A stretch of 64,000 bases of DNA from Nocardioides marmorisolisilvae. Lineage in GTDB: Bacteria; Actinomycetota; Actinomycetes; Propionibacteriales; Nocardioidaceae. Shown piece after piece: positions 57,095-64,000 of the stretch (position 1 is its first letter; each line of letters starts with the position of its first letter). Made by a program: the position numbers and the translations under genes. The notes beneath the pieces are model-generated. The model saw only the letters and a list, made by a program, of their open reading frames with translations, made no database searches and was not told the origin of the DNA. The stretch lies in the NCBI RefSeq assembly GCF_031656915.1, contig NZ_CP134227.1, positions 3,286,001 to 3,350,000 on the forward strand. The letters run 5' to 3'.

Positions 57095-57945
57095 GACGCC
57101 TTGCGCCAGTAGGCGCCGGTGCCGTCGATGTCGATGATCTCCTCGGTGATGCCGTGCTGCTTGCGGTAGTCGTGGCAGGCCTGCTGCGCTTGGTCGACCA
57201 GGATCCAGTCGTCGATGATGCAGAAGCCGCCCGGCGAGAGCTTCGGATACAGCGCGTCGAGCGCTTGGATGGTCGACTCGTAGAGGTCGCCGTCGAGTCG
57301 CATGAGGGCCAATTGCTCGATCGGCGCGGTGGGCAGCGTGTCCTTGAACCAGCCCTTCAGGAAGACGACCTGGTCGTCGTAGAGGCCGTAGCGTTCGAAG
57401 TTGTGCCGCACGATCTGCTCGCCGACGGACAGGCCCTTCTGCTCGTGGAACACTTGACCCGCATCGGCCGGGAAGTCGCTCGCGTTCGGCTCGGGTAGCC
57501 CTTCGAAGGAGTCGGCGACCCATACCTTGCGCGTGGTATCGCCCCAGGCCTTGAGGTTGCCGCGCATGAAGATGCACGCTCCGCCGCGCCACACCCCGGT
57601 CTCGATGAGGTCGCCGGGCACCTGGCCGACCTCGATGGCCTCGATGCAGTCCTGGATGTTCTGCATCCGCTTGAGGCCCACCATCGAGACGGCTCGCGAG
57701 GGCCAGTCCCGGCCGGCTTCCCGAAGGCTGGCGTCGTAGGGCTTCTTGTAGGCGATCTCGATGTCGAACCGTCCGGCCAGTCGGCCGGCATGGTTGGCGA
57801 GCTTCTTCCTCCAGTCCCGCATGCCCTGGGTGCGGACACCACCGAGGATGCTGTCGTTGTCCTCGTCGAGAGCACCGACCAAGCTGCGTTTGAGCAGGTC
57901 AAGATAGAGTTCTCGGGTGTCGGTCGCCGTATCCACGGGGCGCAC
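57091..57945 (-). CDS. TylF/MycF-family macrocin O-methyltransferase
   Basis: The 284-residue protein contains the TylF blocks RMQNIQDCIEAIEVGQVPGDLIETGVWRGGACIFMRGNLKAWG, VWVADSFEGLP and LALMRLDGDLYESTIQALDALYPKLSPGGFCIIDDW. The Asp-Asp and acidic residues bind Mg and SAM. Such enzymes O-methylate deoxysugars. The GTG at 57,945 follows GGAG; a TTG at 57,978 is also possible. Confidence 0.88.
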   Translation of the reverse strand: MRPVDTATDTRELYLDLLKRSLVGALDEDNDSILGGVRTQGMRDWRKKLANHAGRLAGRFDIEIAYKKPYDASLREAGRDWPSRAVSMVGLKRMQNIQDCIEAIEVGQVPGDLIETGVWRGGACIFMRGNLKAWGDTTRKVWVADSFEGLPEPNASDFPADAGQVFHEQKGLSVGEQIVRHNFERYGLYDDQVVFLKGWFKDTLPTAPIEQLALMRLDGDLYESTIQALDALYPKLSPGGFCIIDDWILVDQAQQACHDYRKQHGITEEIIDIDGTGAYWRKAS

Positions 57946-58050
57946 GGTAGCAGTCTCCGGACGGGTGGGTGCGGGCAACTGTATGGTGACGGCGTCCGCC
58001 GCGGTGTGCGGTTGCGGTTTCCCCCCGAGCGCCCCCGGGAGAGTGGGTCA

Positions 58051-59244
58051 ATGACGTCCAGCGGCAACGCCCGAAGGGCGTACTGCACCATCCTCGCGCG
58101 CAACTACCTGCCCAAGGCGATGACGCTCGCCGACAGCCTGCGTCGCCACCACGACACCGACCTCGTGGTGCTGCTCATCGATGTCGCGTCCGACGACCAG
58201 CTCCCTAAGCTGCCCGGAGTCCGTCTGGTGAGCACCGCCGGTCTCGGCCTGAGCGACCGCGAGGTCCTCCGGCTGGCGATGAGCTATGCGCTGGTCGAGT
58301 TCGCCACCGCCGTGAAGCCGTTGCTGCTCAAGCGGCTCCTGGAGGACCACGACGAGGCCTACTACCTCGATCCCGATCTCTACGTGACCGCGCCGATGGT
58401 GGAGCTGTCCCCGGCGCTTCAGGCGAGTGAGGGCGGCATCATCCTGACTCCGCACTTTCTGAGGCCGCCCGCTGCCGACGCACCGCTCACCGAGGGGCAT
58501 GTTCTCAGCGTCGGCATCTTCAACCTGGGCTTCTGCGGAGTCGACCGCCGGGCGTCTGCCTTCTTGGACTGGTGGTGGGGGAAGCTTCGCAACGAGTGCC
58601 TCTTCGATCCGCTCTCCGGGCTCTTCGTCGATCAGAAGTGGGTCGACGTCGGTGCCTCGCTATTCCGGGCCGCGACGTTGCGACATGCCGGCTACAACAC
58701 AAGCGTTGCCAATCTCCAGGAGCGTCCCTTGGCTGAGGACGCCGACGGTTTCGTGGTCAGCTCGACGGGGGATCGCTTGCGGCTGTTCCACTTCCATGCC
58801 TTCGACACCGACGCTGTAGGCGAGCTGTCCACTCGGTATGACTGGTCCACCGCGCACATGCGCGACTCGAGCACTGCCGTGGAGCATCTCTGTCGCGAGT
58901 ACGGCAGTGCTCTCCGCGAATGGGAGGAGCGCCTTCCGCGTCCCGACTACTGCTACACCCATGACGCCCGCGGTCGCAGGATCCGCCGGATTCTGCGACG
59001 CGTCTACCGGGTCCAGTCTCAGCACGCCGACCTGCCCTCCCCGTTCGTGCCGGCCGAGTCTGCGGCCTACGACCAGTGGCGGCGCAGGGCGTGGCGCGCC
59101 GCCGCTCGGTCACTGCTCGGAGATGCGGTGAAGACCGCGCGCAGTTCCCTGCCTGACGAGACCCGGCAGCTCCAGGACCGGTTCCCCCGGTTGATGGGCC
59201 GGATGCGCGACAGCACGGTCGAGCGGATCGGTGGCTGGGGCTGA
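58051..59244 (+). CDS. GT8-like glycosyltransferase
   Basis: The 397-residue protein opens with RAYCTILARNYLPKAMTLADSLRRHHDTDLVVLLID and has YYLDPDLYVTAPMVEL, a DxD-containing acceptor of nucleotide sugar. The GEGHVLSVGIFNLGFC-like block (LTEGHVLSVGIFNLGFCGVDRRASAFLDWWWGKL) and FVDQKWVD match glycosyltransferases related to family 8 found in surface-glycan loci. The ATG follows GGGAGAG. It is divergent from the TylF gene. Confidence 0.75.
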   Translation: MTSSGNARRAYCTILARNYLPKAMTLADSLRRHHDTDLVVLLIDVASDDQLPKLPGVRLVSTAGLGLSDREVLRLAMSYALVEFATAVKPLLLKRLLEDHDEAYYLDPDLYVTAPMVELSPALQASEGGIILTPHFLRPPAADAPLTEGHVLSVGIFNLGFCGVDRRASAFLDWWWGKLRNECLFDPLSGLFVDQKWVDVGASLFRAATLRHAGYNTSVANLQERPLAEDADGFVVSSTGDRLRLFHFHAFDTDAVGELSTRYDWSTAHMRDSSTAVEHLCREYGSALREWEERLPRPDYCYTHDARGRRIRRILRRVYRVQSQHADLPSPFVPAESAAYDQWRRRAWRAAARSLLGDAVKTARSSLPDETRQLQDRFPRLMGRMRDSTVERIGGWG

Positions 59245-59267
59245 GCTGAGCCCGGCTCGCCTCCGGA

Positions 59268-60296
59268 CTAGAGGATCCCGCGCGCCAACGCGTCCCTGAT
59301 CCAGGGGATCAGCTCGTCGAGCATCTCGTCGAGGGTCACCTTCGCCTCGAAGCCGATCAGGTCGCGAGCCTTGTCCACCGACGGGATCCGCTTCTGAACG
59401 TCGTTCGCGAAGGGTGGGTCGCTGACATAGCGCAGCGGTATGTCGGGACCCTTGAGTCGGGTCCAGATCTTCTCGGCGAGTTCGAGCACGCTGGTGTGCA
59501 CGGGCGTCGAGAGGTTGAAGTCCTCGTTGCGTGCGGCCGGGTGATCAAGGGTCGCGATGATGCCGGCGGCGAGGTCGGAGCCGTGGGTGTAGCAGCGGAT
59601 CTGAGATCCCTCGCCGAGGATGTGAAGCGGGTCCTGGCCCTTGAGCAGCTTTTGGATGATGTCCGGTACGACGTGGCTCAGCGCCAACCTGACGTTTCCG
59701 GACTCCTCCTCCAGGTCGCCGAGCGCACGCTGCTCGCCCACGCCGACGGCGTTGAACGGTCGGACGATCGTGTAGGGCAGCCCGTACTGCTGCCAGGCGG
59801 CGCGGGCCCAGTACTCCACGGCGAGCTTCTGGAAGCCGTAGCTGTTGGCGGGCGGCGGGATGGTGAGCTCGTCGCCTTCGACGGAGGGCCACCGGTCGGT
59901 CGAGCCGTAGGCCATCGAACTGGACACGTAGGTGACCTTCTGCAGCTTCCCGCCGCTATGAAACCGCTTGATGGCGGCGTCGCAGGAAGCGCCCATGATG
60001 GCCTCGTTGACGGCCATCAGGTCGTAGGCGTGCTTGGTGAAGTAGGAGATCCCGCCGATCATCGCCGCTGCGGCGACGAAGTGATCGCAGCCCTCGAGCA
60101 GCTTCTCCACGAGCTGCGCGTCGCGGGCGTCACCTTCGGTGAAGTGGTAGTTCGGGTGATCGTCGTACGAGCGCACGACAGGTCCGTACTTGGAGTAGTT
60201 GTCCAGCCCGACCACCGTCCAGCCCTGGTCGAGTAGAGCCTGGACGAGATAGCCGCCGATGAAGCCGGCAGAGCCGGTCATGAGGACCTGGGGCAC
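59268..60296 (-). CDS. Extended SDR NAD-dependent epimerase/dehydratase
   Basis: The 342-residue protein has the NAD motif LMTGSAGFIGGYLVQALLDQG. The catalytic Ser/Tyr/Lys lie in YVSSSMAYGSTD and SYGFQKLAVEYWARA, and RPFNAVGVGEQRAL follows, as in nucleotide-sugar epimerases. The GTG at 60,296 sits 7 bp after AGGAG. It and the dehydrogenase downstream of the same promoter region are probably one leftward operon making a nucleotide sugar. Confidence 0.87.
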   Translation of the reverse strand: MPQVLMTGSAGFIGGYLVQALLDQGWTVVGLDNYSKYGPVVRSYDDHPNYHFTEGDARDAQLVEKLLEGCDHFVAAAAMIGGISYFTKHAYDLMAVNEAIMGASCDAAIKRFHSGGKLQKVTYVSSSMAYGSTDRWPSVEGDELTIPPPANSYGFQKLAVEYWARAAWQQYGLPYTIVRPFNAVGVGEQRALGDLEEESGNVRLALSHVVPDIIQKLLKGQDPLHILGEGSQIRCYTHGSDLAAGIIATLDHPAARNEDFNLSTPVHTSVLELAEKIWTRLKGPDIPLRYVSDPPFANDVQKRIPSVDKARDLIGFEAKVTLDEMLDELIPWIRDALARGIL

Positions 60297-60322
60297 GCGG
60301 TTGCTCCTGGAATCGGTAGGGA

Positions 60323-61534
60323 TCAGATCTGGACGCCCTGCTCGAAAATGCCCCATACGTCGGCGACAGGCTGGGTCACCTCGAGATCGCGGTAGTCCGG
60401 GTGCGGCGTGGCCACGATGAGCAGGTCCGCCTTCGCGAGGACCTGGTCGAGCGGCACCACCTCGGGGTCGTTCGTCACGTAGGGGTCGGTCGTGAGGACC
60501 TCGGCGGCCTTGAATGTCAAGATCCGCTTCAGCTTGTAGGACAGGCTCTCGCGGGTGTCGTCCGAGCCGCCCTTGAACGACATGCCCAGGATGCCCACTG
60601 TCATGGAGCCGAGGTCGTAGGTCTGCTCCAGGCGACTGACCACGTGGAGTGGAAGACCCTCGTTGACCAGCATCGCGGCGTGACCGAGGGCGAAGTTGTT
60701 GTCGTTGAACGCGCCGAGCTGCATGGTGTCCTTGAACAGGCAGGGGCCCGCTGCGAAGCCGGCCCGAGGCATGTCCGCGGCGCGGGCGTAGTCCTGTGTG
60801 ATGGCCTGCCGGATCTCCTCGAAGTCCAGGCCGCGCTCGTTGGCGATCATGTAGAACTGGTTGACCGTGGCGAACTGGATATAGCGGTAGACGTTCGTGA
60901 ACAGCTTCGCGAGCTCGGCTTCCTGCGGTCCTGTGTGGACGAGCTTGTCTGCCAGCACGCTGAAGAGCTCGGTGGCCCGCGCCTTTGCCGACTCGGTGCG
61001 GGTGCCGATGATCTGTGGAAGTGAGTGGAGCTCCTCCATGGCATGACCCTCGAGGATCCGCTCGGGGCAGAACGCCACGTCCACGTCGACCGCGGCCTTC
61101 TCGAAGGTCCGCGTGACCATGTCGGTCACCCCCGGGAAGACGGTGCTGCGTAGGACCACCAGCTGCCCGGCACGGAAGAACTCGAAGCAGCCGGCCAGGG
61201 CGCGGGGTAGGGCGCTGGGGTCGGGGTTCAGGTGCTCGTCGACCGGCGTGCCGATCACGACGATGACGTTGCGCGCCGTGCCGACCACGGACGGGTCCGT
61301 GGTTGCCACGAGACGGCCATCGGCGACGGCGTCTCTCAGCGGCTCGTCGGCGCCCGGCTCGGCAAAGGGCATGGCTCCGTCGTTGACGACCTTCACCGCC
61401 TGCTCACTCAGGTCGTACACCGCGACCCGCAGTCCCTCCTTTGCGAAGGCGATGGCGAGGGGGAGACCGACACGGCCGCAGCCGCCGACGACGACGACGT
61501 CGCGATCGAAGTCCGGATGCGCTGTCACGCGCAC
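60323..61534 (-). CDS. UDP-sugar 6-dehydrogenase (UDP-ManNAc/glucose dehydrogenase family)
   Basis: The 403-residue enzyme has VVVVGGCGRVGLPLAIAFAKEGLRVAVYDL (NAD binding), VVLRSTVFPGVTD, FCPERILEGHA and ELAKLFTNVYRYIQFATVNQFYMIANE. The catalytic Cys is in AGFAAGPCLFKDTMQLG, and ILGMSFKGGSDDTRESLSYKL follows. The ERxLEG pattern is typical of the WecC/VipA branch. It oxidises C6 of a UDP-sugar to the uronate for the glycan. It is divergent from the GT4 gene. Confidence 0.9.
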   Translation of the reverse strand: MRVTAHPDFDRDVVVVGGCGRVGLPLAIAFAKEGLRVAVYDLSEQAVKVVNDGAMPFAEPGADEPLRDAVADGRLVATTDPSVVGTARNVIVVIGTPVDEHLNPDPSALPRALAGCFEFFRAGQLVVLRSTVFPGVTDMVTRTFEKAAVDVDVAFCPERILEGHAMEELHSLPQIIGTRTESAKARATELFSVLADKLVHTGPQEAELAKLFTNVYRYIQFATVNQFYMIANERGLDFEEIRQAITQDYARAADMPRAGFAAGPCLFKDTMQLGAFNDNNFALGHAAMLVNEGLPLHVVSRLEQTYDLGSMTVGILGMSFKGGSDDTRESLSYKLKRILTFKAAEVLTTDPYVTNDPEVVPLDQVLAKADLLIVATPHPDYRDLEVTQPVADVWGIFEQGVQI

Positions 61535-61597
61535 ACCCTACCGACGGCTCACCCGTTGCGGGCGCGCTCCCCGAACTCGTGCCATAGGGTTCCGTGC

Positions 61598-62695
61598 GTG
61601 CACATCGTGGTCGACGCCTTCGCGGTCCGCTCGGGCAGCGCCGCCATCACCTTGGAGAACCTCCTGGCAGGGTGGTCCGAGCTCGGTGCGGGCGACCAGA
61701 TCACCGTCGTCGCCGGCGAGGAACCGAGCTTCCGGCTGCCGGCCGGGGCGCGTGTCGAGGTGGTGCCCCCGCCGTTGGGCGGCGCCGTCGGCACGCTGTG
61801 GGCTCGGAGCCTGGGTGTACGCCGGGCCGCGCGGCGCCTCGGGGCGGACGGGGTCGTGTCGGGCGTGACGGCCAGCGGGTTGCTCGGTACGCCGTGTCCA
61901 CGCGGCGTGATCCTCTACGACCTGCGCCACGAGCTGCGTCCCCACCAGTTCGGGCTTGGCCGGAGGCTGGCCAGACGGGCGGCGTACGCGTGGAGCTTCC
62001 GGTCCGCCGGTGCGGTCTACTGCATCTCGCGTCGCACGCTCGGCGACCTCGTCGATCGGCACCCCGCGGCTCGGGCACGCGCAGTGGAGGCCCGCTACGG
62101 TGCCGACCACGTGGATCGCTGGCCGCCGGCCGCACCGTCCGAGGGGGCTGCGCCCTACGCGCTCGCCTTCGGCCAGTTCGCGAACAAGAACGTCGATGCC
62201 GTGCTCGACGCCTGGGCAGAGTTCTGTTGCACCGAGGCCACTTGGCGGCTGCGTCTGGTGGGCATGGGCCGTGCCGACCGCCAGGCCGCCACAGAACGGG
62301 TAGCCCGGCTCGGCATCGAAGATCGGGTCGAGCTGATGTCGTGGCTGGACGACGAGCAGTTCGTGGCCTGCTTCGCAGGCGCAGGCCTCGTGGTCTTCCC
62401 CTCCGACTTCGAGGGGTTCGGGCTGCCCGCAGTGGAGGCGCTCAGGCTGCGCATCCCCCTCGTCGTCTCCGACGATCCCGCCCTCGCCGAGGTGACGGGC
62501 GGCCACGCGGAGACGGCTCGCCGCATCACGCCGCCGGATCTCGCTGAATCGATGCGCCGTGCGATAAAGCGCACGCCGGCGGAGCTTGACGCCGGCCGTG
62601 CCTACACCGAGCAGTTCACCTGGCGCAGCATGGCCTCAGCGATCAGGAGTTCGCTGGTGTCGGCCGGCGCGGGCAGTGGAGCGCAAGGCCGATGA
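61598..62695 (+). CDS. Family 4 glycosyltransferase
   Basis: The 365-residue GTG-initiated protein is a GT-B retaining enzyme. The C-terminal half shows YALAFGQFANKNVDAVLDAWAEF, LRLVGMGRADRQAA, RVELMSWLDDEQFVACFAGAGLVVFPSDFEGFGLPAVEALRLRIPLVVSD, with the EX7E motif around EGFGLPAVE. The stop overlaps the next ATG, so it is co-translated with the FkbM methyltransferase. Confidence 0.9.
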   Translation: MHIVVDAFAVRSGSAAITLENLLAGWSELGAGDQITVVAGEEPSFRLPAGARVEVVPPPLGGAVGTLWARSLGVRRAARRLGADGVVSGVTASGLLGTPCPRGVILYDLRHELRPHQFGLGRRLARRAAYAWSFRSAGAVYCISRRTLGDLVDRHPAARARAVEARYGADHVDRWPPAAPSEGAAPYALAFGQFANKNVDAVLDAWAEFCCTEATWRLRLVGMGRADRQAATERVARLGIEDRVELMSWLDDEQFVACFAGAGLVVFPSDFEGFGLPAVEALRLRIPLVVSDDPALAEVTGGHAETARRITPPDLAESMRRAIKRTPAELDAGRAYTEQFTWRSMASAIRSSLVSAGAGSGAQGR

Positions 62696-63588
62696 GCCGC
62701 AGTCTCGCCGACGTCGCGGGTCTGGTCCGCCGGCACGCCATCTGGATGGTCCGGGACCGATTCCCGCACCGCAAGGTGACCCGCGAGGTGCACGGGGTGC
62801 GGATGGTGCTTCCCTGGTCACACCGGCTGCCGGATTACAGCGGACCCGGCTCGGTCTACGGCCAGAACCTCGTCGAGCTCGCCGCCGCCCTCGGTGGGGG
62901 TGAAGCACCTCTCACGGTCCTCGACGTGGGCGCGAACGTCGGTGACTCGGCCCTGCAGGTACTCCATGCCGTCGACGCCCGGATCCTCTGCGTCGAGGGC
63001 GATCCGGACTACCTGGAATTCCTGCACCTCAACACCGACGCGGATCCACGGGTCAGCATCGTGGAGGCCCTGCTGGCGACCGACGACCGTGGCGGCTCGC
63101 TCTCGGCGGTCCGAGGAGGAGGCACCACCCGCTTCGAGGCGAGCGCCGGCGGGGACGGTTTCACCACGGTGACCGTCGACCGACTGCGGGCCGAGCACCC
63201 GGATTTCCAACGGCTCCGACTAGCCAAGTCTGATACCGACGGCTACGACGTGGCGCTGGTTCCGCTGATCGCCGAGGCCTGGCGGGAGCAGCCCCCGGTG
63301 CTGTTCTTCGAGTACGACCACCAGCTCTCTCGGCTGGCCGGGCACGATCCGCTGGCGGTGTGGGACAAGCTGGCCACATTGGGCTATCTGGACGTTGCTG
63401 TCTGGGACGGCGGGGGCCGTGCCCTCGGCCGGACAACGATCGATGCGGCACCCGCGCAGGCCGGGTCGCTCGAAGGACGGGGCGGTGGCCGGGCCCGCAA
63501 GTACTGGGATGTCGCGGTGGCCCACGCCGATGATGCGCAGGGCCGTGAGGTGCTCCGACAGCTGGTTCCCGGGAGCCTGGCGCTGTAG
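62692..63588 (+). CDS. FkbM-family methyltransferase, second copy
   Basis: The 298-residue protein has VLDVGANVGDSALQVLHAVDARILCVEGDPDYLEFLHLN as the SAM site and RLAKSDTDGYDVALVPLIAEAWREQPPVLFFEYDH, the FkbM C-terminal block. It is coupled to the GT4 gene by ATGA and likely methylates the glycan that enzyme extends. Confidence 0.85.
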   Translation: MSRSLADVAGLVRRHAIWMVRDRFPHRKVTREVHGVRMVLPWSHRLPDYSGPGSVYGQNLVELAAALGGGEAPLTVLDVGANVGDSALQVLHAVDARILCVEGDPDYLEFLHLNTDADPRVSIVEALLATDDRGGSLSAVRGGGTTRFEASAGGDGFTTVTVDRLRAEHPDFQRLRLAKSDTDGYDVALVPLIAEAWREQPPVLFFEYDHQLSRLAGHDPLAVWDKLATLGYLDVAVWDGGGRALGRTTIDAAPAQAGSLEGRGGGRARKYWDVAVAHADDAQGREVLRQLVPGSLAL

Positions 63589-63593
63589 TCCAT

Positions 63594-64000
63594 TCAGCGC
63601 AGGAGGTATGCCGGGTCGTCCTCGACTCCGCGGCGCAGCCGCTCCTGGTCGACGTGCACCATCTGCGCGACGAGCTCCACGAAGCTGGTGGTGGCGGTCC
63701 ATCCGATCGCCTGGCGAGCCGGCTCCGGATCCGCGACGATCAGTGCTGCGTCGCGGGGCCGCATCAGCGACTCGTCGTGCTGAACGTGGGCCCAGGGCTC
63801 CTCGACCCCAGCGGCGTCGAAGGCCACGTCGACGAGTTCGGTTACCGAGTGCGCGACCCCGGTGCCGATGGGCAGGTCGATGGGAGCGTCGGTCCGCAGC
63901 ATCGCGCGCATCGCCACCACGTAGTCGCGTGCATGTCCCCAGTCGCGCCTCACCGCAAGGTTGCCCAGGGTGAGCGGATCGGGCCTGCCGGCAGCGATCC
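63594..64000 (-). CDS. gmd: GDP-mannose 4,6-dehydratase, C-terminal part (truncated by window edge)
   Basis: The frame is open to the right edge and reads LTLGNLAVRRDWGHARDYVVAMRAMLRTDAPIDLPIGTGVAHSVTELVDVAF before a variable tail. LGNLxxRRDWGHARDYV is the diagnostic GMD block. The product begins 4-keto-6-deoxy sugar synthesis (rhamnose or fucose type). The N-terminal NAD-binding part lies outside the window. Confidence 0.88.
   Translation of the reverse strand, partial: IAAGRPDPLTLGNLAVRRDWGHARDYVVAMRAMLRTDAPIDLPIGTGVAHSVTELVDVAFDAAGVEEPWAHVQHDESLMRPRDAALIVADPEPARQAIGWTATTSFVELVAQMVHVDQERLRRGVEDDPAYLLR

Overview
The window is high-GC actinobacterial DNA. Mycothiol synthase, an orphan GlnR, polyphosphate kinase, frequent GTG/TTG starts and dense GTGA/ATGA stop-start overlaps fit a Nocardioides-like member of the Nocardioidaceae; the genus is an inference. 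The sequence falls into three parts.

(1) About 1-27,690 is most of an integrated tailed phage with siphovirus gene order, entered from inside its early region. A run of translationally coupled small Cys-rich and HTH proteins (3-5,065) leads to an HNH nuclease and a candidate cos site. Terminase, portal, MuF-like protein, scaffold and an SU10-type capsid protein follow. Next come head-tail connectors, tail tube, frameshifted tail chaperones, tape measure, two large tail proteins, a lysis region and a receptor-binding-type tail protein with collagen-like triplets and an SGNH hydrolase domain. The prophage ends in a strong terminator and a copy of a tRNA 3' end (27,666-27,686) that looks like the right attachment site. 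Integrase, repressor and the left attachment site must lie left of the window. Two minus-strand units break the plus-strand phage order: a zinc-ribbon membrane protein (5,032-5,442) and a two-gene cassette with its own consensus promoter and a perfect 9-bp palindromic operator (22,977-23,529).

(2) About 27,777-54,607 is chromosomal. It holds tRNA-Asp(GUC), a kinase-type anti-sigma-like ATPase with a long C-terminal extension, a type II NADH dehydrogenase, and a crcB-crcB-triple-DUF190 operon (fluoride export). Two hotdog thioesterases and tRNA-Lys(UUU) precede a 2,346-residue acidic, repeat-rich, C-terminally membrane-anchored protein, then a cold shock protein. A phosphate-centred neighbourhood follows: DUF47/PhoU-like protein plus Pit transporter, a MutT1-like Nudix/histidine-phosphatase protein and polyphosphate kinase. 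Mycothiol synthase carries an in-frame array of intergenic-type repeats, and GlnR and a MoaD/ThiS-like protein sit beside it.

(3) Surface-polysaccharide genes are interspersed from 46,068 (flippase) and 50,929 (FkbM methyltransferase) and become continuous from 54,637 to the right edge. They comprise a sulfotransferase, acetyltransferases, four methyltransferases in all, glycosyltransferases, an SDR epimerase, a UDP-sugar dehydrogenase and the end of a GDP-mannose 4,6-dehydratase. Together they indicate synthesis and decoration (methyl, acetyl, sulfate) of a deoxysugar- and uronate-containing extracellular glycan.
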